This document shows, one piece after another, positions 22,541 to 33,705 of a stretch of DNA of 64,000 nt. The notes below the pieces were generated by a model, which was given only the letters and a program-made list of their open reading frames with translations, searched no databases and had not been told where the DNA came from. Both the position numbers and the translations under genes were made by a program. The DNA lies in contig NC_072793.1 of assembly GCF_028583425.1 (NCBI RefSeq), positions 62,439,028 through 62,503,027 of the forward strand, read 5' to 3'. The stretch comes from Eublepharis macularius. Lineage: Eukaryota > Chordata > Lepidosauria > Squamata > Eublepharidae. The first letter of the stretch is position 1. Every line of letters begins with the position of its first letter.

Positions 22541-23480
22541 CTGAGTAAAAAGCCTTTTTGAATAATTTGGTTTTGCATTGTTTCCGGAAAGCCAGGAGAG
22601 TGGGGGCTCCTGACCTCCTCGGGCAGGCTGTTCCACAGGGTGGGAGCCACCACAGAGAATATTCGTGTGCAGGCACCTGTTGGTTTCACCCATGTGCAGG
22701 GTGGCACCTGCAGGAGACTCTGTTCAGATGAGTGCAGCTGCTGTGGAGAAACAGGGAAAAAGGCAATCCCATAAGTATGCTGGACCAAGCCCATGAAGAG
22801 CTTCATATGTGATAACCAGTACCTTGAACTGAGCACAGTAACTGATAGGTAGACAATGGAGTGACTGCAGGATGGGAGTGATGTTCATGCTCCTGCTTGC
22901 TCCTGAAAACAGCCAAGCTGCAGTGTTCTGTACCAGTTGGAGTCTCCTAGTTAACTTAGTTGGGAGATCTATATATAGTGCGTTACAATAGTCAAGTCTT
23001 GATGTTACCATAGCATGGAAACAGGTGACCAGATTGGCCATGTTGAGGTATGAAGCCATCTTCCAAGCTAGAGTGAAGGTGAAGAAAGCATTTTTTGTCG
23101 CTGCCTTAATTTGCTTTTCTAGTAGTAGCACTGGATCCAGTATAACCCCTAGTTTCTTGACCGAATCTGCAGGGGTTGAACTCCGTTGAAAGTGGTGTGT
23201 ACAACGTCCTTCAAGATCTCTGCCTTCCCAAAAAGCATCACTTCCGTCTTGTCTGGGTTCAATTTCAATTTTTCAACCCTTTGACTACAGCTCTCAGGCA
23301 GCGATCAGAGCATATTTGTGCTATTTTATCAGTGAAAAACTTTACAAAGGCCTCACAACTAATTGTGTGTTCTTGAGACTGTAAAGGTTCAGATTTAGGA
23401 GTTAGAAGGTGTTGGGCTACCTTAAACAATTGGAATGGTTATGAACTAGCCAGTGTGATTGTTGCTGAGAAATAAAGTTT
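22541..23480 (-). mobile_element. LINE 5' half, right of the Harbinger insertion
   Basis: The minus strand encodes the end of a Jockey-superfamily (L2/CR1-like) reverse transcriptase protein: SRLDYCNALYIDLPTKL, RRLQLVQNTAA, ALHGLGPAYLWD and LWNSLPEEVR. It continues the copy that ends at 12354. Compared with the copy at 35.4-37.7 kb it lacks the central reverse-transcriptase section: sequence near 23300 jumps to a block matching 37420-37570. Degenerate. Confidence 0.8.
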
Positions 23481-23489
23481 CTTTTTCCT

Positions 23490-23635
23490 CCATTTTATCT
23501 TCACAACAACCCTGTGAGACAGATTAAGCAGAGAGCAAGTGACTGGCCCAAGGTCACCTAGCACACTTCATGGTAGAGACTTGAACCTGCGTCTCCCTGA
23601 GCCTCATCCAGCACTCTAACCACTACACATCACAG
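23490..23635 (-). mobile_element. tRNA-derived SINE, inverted, partial
   Basis: Reverse complement of the SINE seen at 39899: ...CTAACCACTACA, CCAAGGTCACC, TTTTATCTTCACAACAACCC. It lacks the tail, and the left part merges with the LINE edge. Confidence 0.7.
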
Positions 23636-24331
23636 ACCTTCTAAAATGTATATGTACTGGGCATGATAACCTTTCAAAAATTCAGCAGCCAGAGGGTTAA
23701 TAGCAGCAGGATGTGCTTCTCCCTCAGAATCCTTGCATGTACTATGTTAGATCAGGGGCTGTGTCAAGCAGGCCTCCAGTAATCTGTTAGGAAGAACACA
23801 TGGTGGTGGTGGTGGTGGGGGCTTTGAAAGGAGGGAGACAGCTCCTTAGGGAAAAGAAACATGTGCCTGATGTTCTGGAGAAGCCAACAGATAAAAGAAA
23901 AGCCAGTGTTTGTAGTGGAAATTAGTTCATTAGAAGATTACATTTAGATTTTAAGGAGCCTATTATGGAGGGAGATGAGTTGGTATAATGAGTGCATAGT
24001 TATTTAAATACTTAATTATTTATTTTTAGAGGTCTGATTCATTTGGAATGTTACCCTGGGAAGAGAAAACGCTCTCCTAATTTTTTACAATCTTGGGTAC
24101 AATCTTCCCCCAGCATTTTGCAGCACTGCATGACAAAAAACAATGTAGGCCTTGCTGCTTTCTCCTGCAAAAATCTTATTTCATTTTGGGCATGCAACTT
24201 CGTCTTTGGATACATGTTCCTTCCCCAGTGTGGTGATGGGAAGCTCACCTGCAACAAGGGAAAAAATAAAAATAAAAATGCTTGAATTATTTTTGGATTG
24301 ATTCCCTCATATGACAAACTTGAATTCTGAG
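23636..24331. other. No gene seen
   Basis: Anonymous sequence with a short GGT microsatellite near 23803-23818. No element or coding region recognised. Confidence 0.5.
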
Positions 24332-24537
24332 TAGGATTACCAATCTCAGGGTGAAGCCTGGAGTCTTTCTAGAATTACAAATGATCCCCAGACCACAGAG
24401 GTCAGCTCCTCTATTGGAAATAGCAGACTCTATAGCATCACATCCCAACCGCGTTCCGTCCCCTACCCAAACACTGTCAATCCCACTCACCACACCCAAA
24501 TCTCCAAGAATTTCCCAACCTAGAGTTGGCAACCCTA
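24332..24537. mobile_element. TAGGGTTGCCA-type MITE, 206 bp
   Basis: Ends TAGGATTACCA and TGGCAACCCTA form an imperfect inverted repeat. The interior, in reverse complement, matches the family at 62975 (AAATCTCCAAG, ACAGAGGTCAG). No convincing 8-bp duplication remains, so it is an old copy. Confidence 0.65.
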
Positions 24538-26110
24538 ATTTCAGACTCGATTTCAACTTTTTGGCAGGGTACTTCCAGGTTACCTGTCCCCACTATATAC
24601 ATGCCATATCTGTTTTCTCCACAGGATGGTGGGCAAGGTTTCAGTGAAGTACTATAAAATCTCTTTAGTTCTTGTGTGTGTGCTTGTGACAGAAAGATGA
24701 GGGCATCTCCACCCCCACAGTAAAGTGCTTTGCTGTGAATAGCTGATGTTTAAAAAGAACCTAGCTGCAGCTGCTCCCAGAACAGCATTGTTTTTTGGTT
24801 TATGTTTTTTAGTTCCAGGGTCAGACATTTTATTTCCTTTTCAATCTTTCCTCCACCAGGTTAAAGGGTAGAGGAGAGATCTCGGAGAAAAACTGCTTAG
24901 CCTCTTCATACCAAATTCTTCTTCTGCTTATCCGCTTTGCACAGCTTGTTTGCCCATATGAAGCAATTCCCCCATCTCACCCACATTAACATTTCCTGAT
25001 GAGCCAGTGTGTTAATTTTGTGCTCCAGTGTTCTCTGCTCACGGGCATCTGCTGGCAAAGCGTCTGCCTTCCCTTCTGTTAAACAAGACCAAGTTATTGG
25101 ACCCTCTGCTCTCATTCACTTAGGACTTCATTTATTATCAAATCTTTCCTGAACAGGAAAGCAAGCTTCCTGGAACGCCTCCTGTATTATCAGAACTGCA
25201 CAACATGTGTGCACTGTCCTCCTAATTAATATATTTTTTTTTTAAAAAAAAATTGAAACATGCTTCTAATATAAAGGATGTTTTAAAGCAACTCTCTAGC
25301 ATTCTATCCGGTTACTCTGATAAATAAACTGAAGGAGAAGCTGCCCTGTATGCCTTCAGAAGAATAAATAGCAAGCCAAGATATGATACTGGAAGGGCAA
25401 AATCCTGAACAATGTTTGCAGAGCAGAAGGAGAACAATTAAATCAGGGACTGGAATTGTGTTGTTACTGTAGTCCTGTTGCCTTAATACTTTTTCTTTTG
25501 GCCCAACTGAATGTACGATTCCATTTGAGAAATGTGGTCACAGATCTGTATGAATCCTGCTGTCCACTGGAAGCTCCTCAAGGCAAGGGCTTGCCTCTTA
25601 TTTATGTAAAGAACCATGCATACAAATGTGTTGTTATTGCTGCTAATAATAATTAATACCCTGAATCAAATATGTGAGTACATGTGCCATTGTTCCAATT
25701 AAATATAGTACAGAAAGCTATCATTCTGTATACCTGCCATATGACCAGCAGATTCCTAAATAATGATAAAGGATAATGGTGACAATCAATAATGCTTATG
25801 ATTAATTAATTTAATTAGACCAAGGAGAAAGAGTTATGGGAGCGAAAGAAACATGAAGGAGAATTGCCCTTACGTTAGCAGTTTTGTCATTTCTAAACAT
25901 TTGAAAATAAGAAGTTAGTATCTGTGAATTATTTTAAAGAGGCAAGCAATCTAGCAGTGCAGTTCTAAGCAGCTGCGCACTTCTCAGTCCGTGGAAATCA
26001 ATGGACATAGAAGGATGTAACTCTGATTAGGGTGATGTTGTTAGTGACTCAGTTTATTTCTTGGAAACATGGCTTTTAAATCCTTCAAACGCTGACCTAT
26101 TACTGCTTGA
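24538..26110. other. No gene; short ancient repeat traces
   Basis: At 25555-25655 the text GGAAGCTCCTCAAGGCAAGG...TTATGTAAAG resembles the 3' end of an old L2 LINE. At about 25955-26045 a diverged copy of the 90-bp foldback element (see 30837) is recognisable from CAGTGCAGTTCTAAGC. Nothing else is supported. Confidence 0.4.
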
Positions 26111-26114
26111 TTAC

Positions 26115-26210
26115 TGAAATTTATTTATTTAATGTCTTTTATAGACCACCTTTTCATTGAAACTCAAGGCAGATTACATAGTGTGAGATTAGTACAGTCA
26201 GTATCAAGGA
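26115..26210 (-). mobile_element. LINE (L2/CR1-like) 3' tail fragment
   Basis: TTTATAGACCACCTTTTCATTGAAACTCAAGG...TAGTGTGAGATTAGTAC is the reverse complement of the shared LINE 3' end. Only the last 95 bp are present. Confidence 0.7.
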
Positions 26211-26848
26211 CACCCAGTGTCATATAGTGGTTACAGTGTGGACTAGGGTTTGAGACTCAAGTTTAAATCTTCACTATACCATGGTGGCTTGCTGGGTGAC
26301 ATGGTCCAGTCACACACTCTCAGTTTAGCCTTCCTCACAGATAGGGTTGCCAAGTCCCTTGACTCACCCAGCAGGAGATTGGGAGCCTGGCACTTACCTT
26401 GCTCCGTTCGTCTTTTTTGTGTGTGTGCCTGCGCACATGCTCCCAGCTTGCGCGATGGCATGACTTTCAGGAAGTGACATCATCACACAGGTCAAAGGGT
26501 GGCCTGGGAGCACTCTCGTGCTCACCAAGGGGCTGAATTGGCCTGCTGTGGTGCATGATTTGGCTCAAAACAGGCCCACTGTGGGGCACAATTCAGCCTG
26601 AATCAGGCTGTTGTGGGTGTGGGAGCACGCCACGCTGCCTGGGGATGTTCCATGCCACCCGGAGGGGCACCCTGGGAAGTGCCCCCCGCTGGTGGGAGTA
26701 GGGGATTCTCTGCCCTGGGCGGGGGAATGGCACCCCTACTCACAAGGTTATTGTGAGGATACAATGGAGCAGAGAAGAACAACAAAGTCACTGTAGGTCT
26801 CCCCTCAATGGGGAGAAAAGGGAGGGATAAATGATGTAAATAAATAAC
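26211..26848 (+). mobile_element. tRNA-derived SINE split by a hAT element
   Basis: The left half (26211-26341) has the tRNA-like head, GTTTAAATCTTCACTATACC B-box region and GTCACACACTCTCAG. The right half (26739-26848) has AAGGTTATTGTGAGGATACA and a tail AAATGATGTAAATAAATAA shared with the LINE 3' ends, so this SINE is probably mobilised by that LINE. The hAT element at 26342-26738 separates the halves. Confidence 0.85.
26342..26738. mobile_element. Non-autonomous hAT element, 397 bp
   Basis: Starts TAGGGTTGCCAAG and ends CCCCTA, with an 8-bp duplication CTCACAGA / CTCACAAG at 26334-26341 and 26739-26746. Interior (GGCACTTACCTTG, TCTTTTTTGTGTGTGTGC) matches the element at 58301-58738. Confidence 0.8.
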
Positions 26849-27084
26849 AAATAGAGTCTGTAACCCAAAGGACTGTGGCTTCAGCCTTAAGCAGACTTCC
26901 AAAGGCCATGCATGCATAGGACTGCACCACATACTCACCCTTACTTAGTTTGTTGTGTAAAATGTAATGATTTGGGGGCGTGGCGTCGGAGCCTTCGGGT
27001 ATGGATACACATTGAAAGAGCTCCATCTCCTCCCTCCCTGAAAGCCCCGAGAAACAGCTGATAACGCCTACCTTACACTTTAAA

Positions 27085-28002
27085 ATGAGAAAACTGGACC
27101 AGGGGGAAAAGAAAAACTACCCCAAATCAGCAAAAAACCTGCAGCAGCTTTTTCAAACCACGACTGAAACTGTTCTGCAAGAACACAGTGAAGCTGAGCT
27201 ACTCAAAATGGCCGACGGAAGACTTCCTGGATCAGTTGCTGCAACAAACAACGCTGATCTCTCCCTTGAAGCACAATTTGCAAGACTGGAACAAAATTTA
27301 CTCAGGCAAATGAAGCTGCTTATCCAGCCATTAACAACACAACTAGCAGAGATTAAGCTAGAACTTCAAAGAACAAATCAAACAGCTGAAAATGCTTTGG
27401 AACTCAGCATTTTGTCTCAAAGAGATGTGAGAGAAATGCAAAGCACAATCGAACAGCAGGAGGAAAGAATCCTTAATCTGGAAGTGACTGCTCGAAATAA
27501 GAACCTTAAACTTTGCGGAATTGAGGAATCCCTTTTGGAAAATGAGGACATAGCCAAAACAATAACAACTTGGTTAACAAAACAACTAGACTTGGATGGA
27601 AAAGCAACCCAATTTATAACCAAAGCCTATCGTGTGGGATCCATAAATCAGCAAAGACAAAGTAACATGCCAAGAGATATCATTGTTGAAATACCAGACT
27701 CTACCATCAGAAAGAAAATAATCAATGAAGCAAGAATTAAAGGCTCTATATTATTCAACGATACTCCAATCCATGTATACAACGATTTACCTAACGGAGT
27801 CCTCTTGAAGAGAAAAGAATTAAAATCAACTGCTGAAGCTTTAAGGAGAGCTAAAATTCAATACAAATGGCTGAACTATACTAAATTAATGGTTTTCCAC
27901 AAAGGTCATCGCTTCGTTGCCTCAGACCAAGACTCTGCAACATCAGTGTTAAATGACTTAAATTTAGAAGCTCCGATGGAAACAAGCAAACCCAAGTTGA
28001 AT
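27085..28002 (+). CDS. L1 ORF1 protein (RNA-binding chaperone), disrupted at C-terminus
   Basis: ORF1p coats L1 RNA in cytoplasmic ribonucleoprotein particles as a trimer. About 306 codons are L1-derived. A coiled coil with heptads covers about residues 65-140 (LEAQFARLEQNLLRQ to STIEQQEERILNLE). The RRM follows (NKNLKLCGIEESLLENED at about 144-161, then MPRDIIVEIPDS at about 195-206). The C-terminal domain includes LLKRKELKSTAEALRRAKIQYKW. After residue 306 the frame reads into an inserted element and ends at 28152. The likely original tail is found beyond the insertion, 28871-28951 (PSQKQKFPQSSSPSPQKG, then stop). Not expected to be a host gene. Confidence 0.85.
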
Positions 28003-28867
28003 CCACATTCACCCATTACCCGCATGTTTATCGGATATCTTCCGTTTGCCTCCAATCCGCGATTTTTTCCTCTTCATTCACATTCCTGCTTCCAATCCAT
28101 CTTTCTCGCACGTCCCTCCGGTCACACGGCCGCTCGAAAACCGCTTATTTGAGCGGGACCTTTTTTTCCCACCCATTTTTAAAAAATTTTTTGTGCGCAC
28201 TTTTCCGTTATTTCGATCTTGCCTTATAGAGAAACATCATTGAAGATAATGATGCCTCTCTTTCCCCCACTGACAGCACTGATGGCTCTCTCCCGTTTCT
28301 TTTTTGGAAATTTGGAAGCATGTGGGAAGCTTTCATGGGCATTTCCTATGCAGGACAGTTCAGTGCCTGAATTTTACTGAAGTTTAACTTCCTTGGAGTG
28401 TCATTATTTTGATATTTCATAATTTCGATATTACAGTAATATAAAATAAAAAAAATTAAAAACAGTTAAAAAGGAAGTTTCGTGAGTCCGTTCTGAGGAT
28501 GGATTCACCCCAAAATGATTTTTCAAACTACCAGATTTGATTCAGAAACAGCATAATCAATAAATCCAATGCTATGAAGTCAAAAACAGTCTTTTGCAGA
28601 CTACGGAGCACTTGCAAGTTGAATCAGCCAATAGGAACTCTCGGAACGGCCAGAGAGACAGGAAGGGGGGTGGTTTTTAAAAAAAACCACGTAAATTGCG
28701 CATTGGCCCGTTCATGGCCACTGTGAAACTCCCGTTCAAAACCTGCAACCACATATTCGGGAGAAATGCAAATGAAATGCATATGTTTAATGAGGTAATG
28801 TGACCGGCACTCGGGATTGCATGGGGAATGCGGGGAACATGCAACTTAGAATGAGTAATGTGGATTC
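27999..28867. mobile_element. Unclassified DNA element inserted in L1 ORF1
   Basis: The ends GAATCCACATT and AATGTGGATTC are perfect 11-bp inverted repeats bracketing 869 bp whose base composition and CpG content differ from L1. A second near-terminal likeness is CATGTTTATCGG versus GCATGTTCCCCG on the opposite strand. No clear target duplication, so the superfamily is unknown. No gene is inside. Confidence 0.55.
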
Positions 28868-30143
28868 GACCCCAGTCAAAAACAGAAGTTTCCTCAATCA
28901 TCATCTCCATCTCCCCAGAAGGGAAGTAAGATACCTATAAGGGGCAATTGACTTAGTTATTTAATCGCAAGGCTAAAAAGCCAATGGTAGAGCTATCATA
29001 ATTATTACTATTTAAAATAACAAATGGGGCAAGAAAGGGTGGGGGGAAGTTCGGTCCTTTCATTGTAACTCCTATAAGTTAAGCCCAATAGCTTTGGTAC
29101 ATACCAAACTAGTGTGTGTCTAAAACACACACCAGCTAAAGGGGCTTTTGCAAAAAACTATTATTCAAGTGTATTTTGTTTTAACTAGCCAAGGACTTTG
29201 TGGGAAAGAAGGGAAGAGTAATTAAGGGAAGGGAAGGAGGGGGTTAAGAAAGGGAGTGAAACATTTGAAGTACATTTATATTGTTGGTTAAGATTAAAAG
29301 GGGATATTAAAGTGGGTTAGGGGGAAGGGACGGAAAGAAAAAATGAGAAGGGGTGGAAAGGGAGTGGGGGAAGAAACATTAAAGCAAGTCAATTTATTTA
29401 ATTTTAAAAAAAAGGAAGCACAAAAGGAAAAAAGGAGGTGGAGAAAAGGGGTGAGTTGTAAGAGAAAACTAGGTAAACTCTTTTTATTTTATGTGGACTA
29501 CTTAGTGTGAAATTGCAACACTTTAAGTAGATTTAATTTTTTTTAACTAATTTTATTCTTTAGCGCAAACTTAATAGCGGGGTAAGACCCAAATATTTTA
29601 TTTTTGAATCAATGGAACAATATTGAAATTCCACAAATTAGAAGAGAATTAATCAGTAACCTCTTAATTGTAGCTAAGAATCTGATAGCCTTAAACTGGA
29701 AATCAAAGAAGGTACCCTCAACAGACAAATGGCTAGAGAAAGTATGGGATCACTACATTCAGGAAAAAATATATGATAGATTATATCAAAATGAACACTA
29801 CCCAAAAGAAACTGACTTTATAGCAAAATGGTTACCATTTATTGAATTTATAACTATTACTAATCAACAACCCCCTAAACATTTATTCTTTGTTGCACAA
29901 GACTGAAGAAATGGCTACTAAGTTTATAAAGCTTTAGTTTTCTTTGAATTAGCAAAGTGGTTTATCATTCACCATCTCTCTTCTTTCTTTTAGTATAAAA
30001 CTATGTATAGAATCAATAGAAATGACAAGTGTATATCTATATATATGAATATGATTGTTTGTTCATTTGCAGTTGTTTGTTAACTTTGTTTATTGAATTT
30101 GGAAATTTAAAATAAAATATTTTTAAAAAATGCAATGATTTGG

Positions 30144-30836
30144 TGTTATTTTTATTTTTATTATGGAAAAGTTTAAAAAGTTAAAATGTAATGATTTGAG
30201 ATTATACTAAAACTGAATTCTGGAATTTCAGATGCTGGAGAGGGAGTGCAACCTAAACAAAAGATTTTAAACGTGTACTTTATCACAGCAACTGCAGCAC
30301 ACAGATCTGTGTGCATTGTTTGTTTTGGGGAGGACCAGGCATGAGGGACTGGGACATCATTTGGATTTTCTGTCTCAGGAGTCATTGGCTGAGATCCATA
30401 TAAATCTCATAAAAGCCCAAGATCTGGTTTATAATATAGTGATACCTGGCCTTTATTTATTAGTTATTGGAACAGCTATAGGAGTTATGATAATATTAAT
30501 CAAGAATTATTAGATATTGTTTAATGATAAGAATGATGTATGATTTAAGGTTTGTGTGAAGCAACATATTGTCTATGTAAGGATTCATCATGTAGGGAAC
30601 ATCCAATCCCTCCTTCCTCTGGTGGTCCCTGTTACCCCTTGCTGTGATAAACGTCCCTCCTCCACTGACCAAGTGATGAGCGCTCTAGACTTGGAGGAGA
30701 AAGCATGTTTTGACACTTTAAAAAGTCAAACATTTATACTACACTTTTCTCTCAAATGGAGAGCCAAAGCAACTCATAGCATCGTCATCCTCTCCTCTTT
30801 TTTATCTTCACAAGAACAACCCAGAGAGCTAAGTTT
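30144..30836. other. No gene seen
   Basis: AT-rich anonymous sequence. AAAATGTAATGATTTGAG at 30183-30200 is a third near-copy of the L1 target sequence, possibly an old local duplication. Confidence 0.4.
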
Positions 30837-30926
30837 ACAGTGCAGTCCTAAGAACAGTTACTCCAGTCTAAGCTTATTAAAATCAATGGGCTAGCAATGA
30901 TGTAACTCTGCTTAGGATTGCACTGT
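30837..30926. mobile_element. 90-bp foldback MITE
   Basis: ACAGTGCAGTCCTAAG at the left end and CTTAGGATTGCACTGT at the right form imperfect inverted ends, and the inner parts (AGTTACTCCAGTCTAAGC, ATTAAAATCAATGG) continue the fold. A known compact repeat type of reptile genomes, from memory. Confidence 0.75.
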
Positions 30927-33270
30927 TAGAGATGTAAAATTTCTGGAAATTTTGAAGCCAAAAGGACCATCACTTTTCCAGGTGTTTCCAAGTGACTCGC
31001 TAAGATCTAGGTTGCACTATCATGTATTGTATTGTGTATGTATGAAAAAAACAATTAAAGAAGAGAAAAAGAGGAATTTGGGGGGGAAACAGAAATATAT
31101 GCAAAATTTACTTTCCTATCAAACGGAAACTTCTTTTACTGACTTAACAGTATGTAATGCATTATTTATAACAGATAAAATTATACTATTAGGCATATTT
31201 ATAGAATTTATTTTCTGTAAGAAATTCCAAGTATAGCAAATACTTAAATAAGAGTTGCAAACTGTTGCACTCTATGCTATCATAGAACGTTGATTTTTAG
31301 TTTTAGCCCTCTGAAAGGTAGGAAAAAATAAAAGGTGAAGACAGAAAACAAATTCTGTAGCAAACAAAAAAAGCATATTATTTGGACAGAAACTCTTGTA
31401 TAGAATCACAGTAGGTAGGACTCCTGTCCCAATATGTTTGGATAGTAAACTAAACTTTATAGAATTGCAAACACTGAACTCTTTAATAATGTATTATCAT
31501 TAAACACATTATAACATGCTAATTGTTGCCAAATTATTTACATTTAACCAAATATCGTTTATGTCTACTGTATAAGAGGGTTTTTTTTCTTCAGTGCTCC
31601 CCAAAATTTCCCAGTTATTCTACCGGAAATATTTAAAAAGTTCTCAGACTTTTTATGATTTCCTCCCCTCGTATTTTCTGTTTTTTTCTAGTTTTTTTCT
31701 GATCTCTTTTCTCTAGGTATGTTCGTCTGAGAGATCATGACTGACTCAGGGTCACTCAGCAAGCTTCCATGACGGAGAGGGGTTTCAAATGTGGCTCTCC
31801 TGGATCCTAGCCAGACACTCTAACCGTTACACCACACTCAACTACTAGCTCATCAGGGATGAGTGGAACATTCTGGGTTTCAGTGAAAAGCATGCCAGAG
31901 GTACTTCTTCTCCAAGCCACCTTTGGCCAGGTTGCTGTTGAGATCTCCCATGATTTAGTAATCCCTCTGTAATATTTACAGTCCAAACACTGAACCTTTG
32001 TGCAACCAGAATGTGACATTGTCTTAAAAGAACACTTGGGTATGATAACAGTGAGTGTCAGTTGTAAAACATGCATGCATATTGACATGGAGCTGGAAGA
32101 TTCCTTTAAAGTGATGCTGGGCCCAGTCACCAAAGAAAAGCAAACCATGCAACTGTTGGTGGTATAGGTCTGTCACTAGTTATACAACTTTCCAGTCAAA
32201 GGATGCTTTTGGATGTCTTCAGGGATAATCTTTATGTTCATCTATTGTAATATGTGGAAAATGTTTGCAAGTTTCAGTTGATGTAGAAAGCAATGAGCCA
32301 GAAACCAGTGGTTATGAGGTGCCTAAAACATGTAGTGCTTATCCTAAGCAATTTGCACTGGCTATAAATTAGCTTCCAGATGCCATTCAAGATATTGAGC
32401 AGTAAGATAGGTGGGCACTCTCCCAATGTGTGTTTGTGTGTATTTATTTGCCTGTGGAAATTTTTACACAGGCTTTCAGTGGTAGGGTAAAGAAAGATAT
32501 GTCACACACTTGACAGCTGTGGAGGGACATGCGGTTCACTTGTAGAGTATGAGCTTTGCATCCAAAAGGCTCTAGGTTCAACCTCTGGCTAGGGGTGTGC
32601 AAAAGAAAGGGGGGAATCGTTATATGTCATTTTGTATGTCATTTTTTTAAAACTTGAGTGAGAGTTCTGAATATTCTAAATACAATAATATTTGTATTAG
32701 GAAACCATCTGATAGTAATTTCCCTTGTTATCAATGGGAAACACGTTTCTAGGTGTAACTCCTTCAATTGGAATGAAAGTCATGGGTATTATGCCCCTCA
32801 CCCAAGGGATCCTCTCTTCAAAATATGCTGCAGTTGTCAATTAGTGTGTGAGTTTTTTGCTTCTTTTATAGGCTCCTCAAGTGAGGGCTGTCTGATGGGT
32901 TTGTGTCTTTTTACAAAAATGGAAACAAATGGGTGGGTTGGGGGGGGTGCCTAAACCTAGCATCTCTGCCTTAATTCACTGTACTCTCTTTCTTTCAACA
33001 GTTTTCCCAACCTGAATGATATCCCATAGTGGTATTAGAGTGGGAGAAAATGTGCATCACACATTAGAATAAAAGCTACAGGCAAAAGCTACAGGCTGGG
33101 GCAAGGTTTAACCCCCCGATCAACATGTTCTGGTTTTACTTATATAAAAATAGTCCTTCCACTCTTCATTTTCTTTACATATGTGTGGGAGGAATTGTCT
33201 GTCTATATACCTCTACCAAGGCTAATAGTGGCCCAGGAAGAGGGGATTTGTATCTAGGGAAAAATGCATC
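30927..33270. other. No gene; two SINE traces
   Basis: A minus-strand tRNA-SINE fragment lies at 31735-31848 (GGGTCACTCAGCAAGC...CACTCTAACCGTTACACCA). A plus-strand SINE head fragment lies at 32515-32590 (GTAGAGTATGAGCTTTGCAT, GGTTCAACC), immediately followed by TAGGGGTGTGCAAAAG, the usual start of a hAT-type repeat. The remainder is AT-rich anonymous DNA. Confidence 0.45.
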
Positions 33271-33435
33271 TGCTTCTTCTTCTTCTTCTGCTTCTTCATC
33301 ATCATCTTTATTGCGATAGCTCACAGCCTTAGCAATTAACATCAATAACATCAGGATTATAATACAACAATCACAGTAACAGTAAAAACTCTAATATATC
33401 TTACAATTTTATGACAACCATTAAAATCACAAGTT

Positions 33436-33662
33436 TAATAATAATAATAACTATGCTTATATATTGCTCTTCTAGACAGATTAGTGCCTCACCCAGAGCA
33501 GTGTACAAGTTAGTGTTATAATTATCCCCGCAATACAGCTGGGGGACTGGGGCTGAGAGGAGTGGCTTACCTAAGGCCATCTATAGATCTCATGGCAGTA
33601 GTGGGATTTGAACCAGTAGAGTGCTGATATGCAGCTGAACCACTTAACCACTGTGCTACAGC
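33436..33662 (-). mobile_element. MIR/CORE-like tRNA SINE
   Basis: Read on the minus strand: tRNA-like head (TAGCACAGTGGTTAAGTGGT, GGTTCAAATCCC), then CAGCTGTATTGCGGGGATAA and a tail ending in ATTATTATT repeats. Same family as 48338-48556. It lies inside a LINE. Confidence 0.8.
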
Positions 33663-33671
33663 AGTTCTCAA

Positions 33672-33705
33672 TTAGTTTAAATCCTGTACTCAGGATTTAA
33701 ACTAA
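33672..33705. repeat. Perfect 15-bp hairpin beside the SINE
   Basis: TTAGTTTAAATCCTG, loop TACT, then the exact reverse complement. A further CTCAATT / AATTGAG pair (33667-33673, 33717-33723) encloses it. Confidence 0.85.

Larger units (their letters stand above)
26976..30128 (+). mobile_element. L1 LINE with large ORF2 deletion and DNA insertion
   Basis: Bounded by a 15-bp duplication AATGYAATGATTTGG (26961-26975 and 30129-30143; one difference). It has a GC-rich 5' untranslated start (GGGGCGTGGCGTCGG), ORF1, an inter-ORF purine-rich region, the last 100 codons of ORF2 (29604-29906, with NQWNNIEIPQIRRELI near its start) and a T/A-rich tail after AAATAAAATA. Nearly all of ORF2, including endonuclease and reverse transcriptase, is missing, so this copy cannot move by itself. 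An 869-bp foreign block sits in the end of ORF1. Confidence 0.9.
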
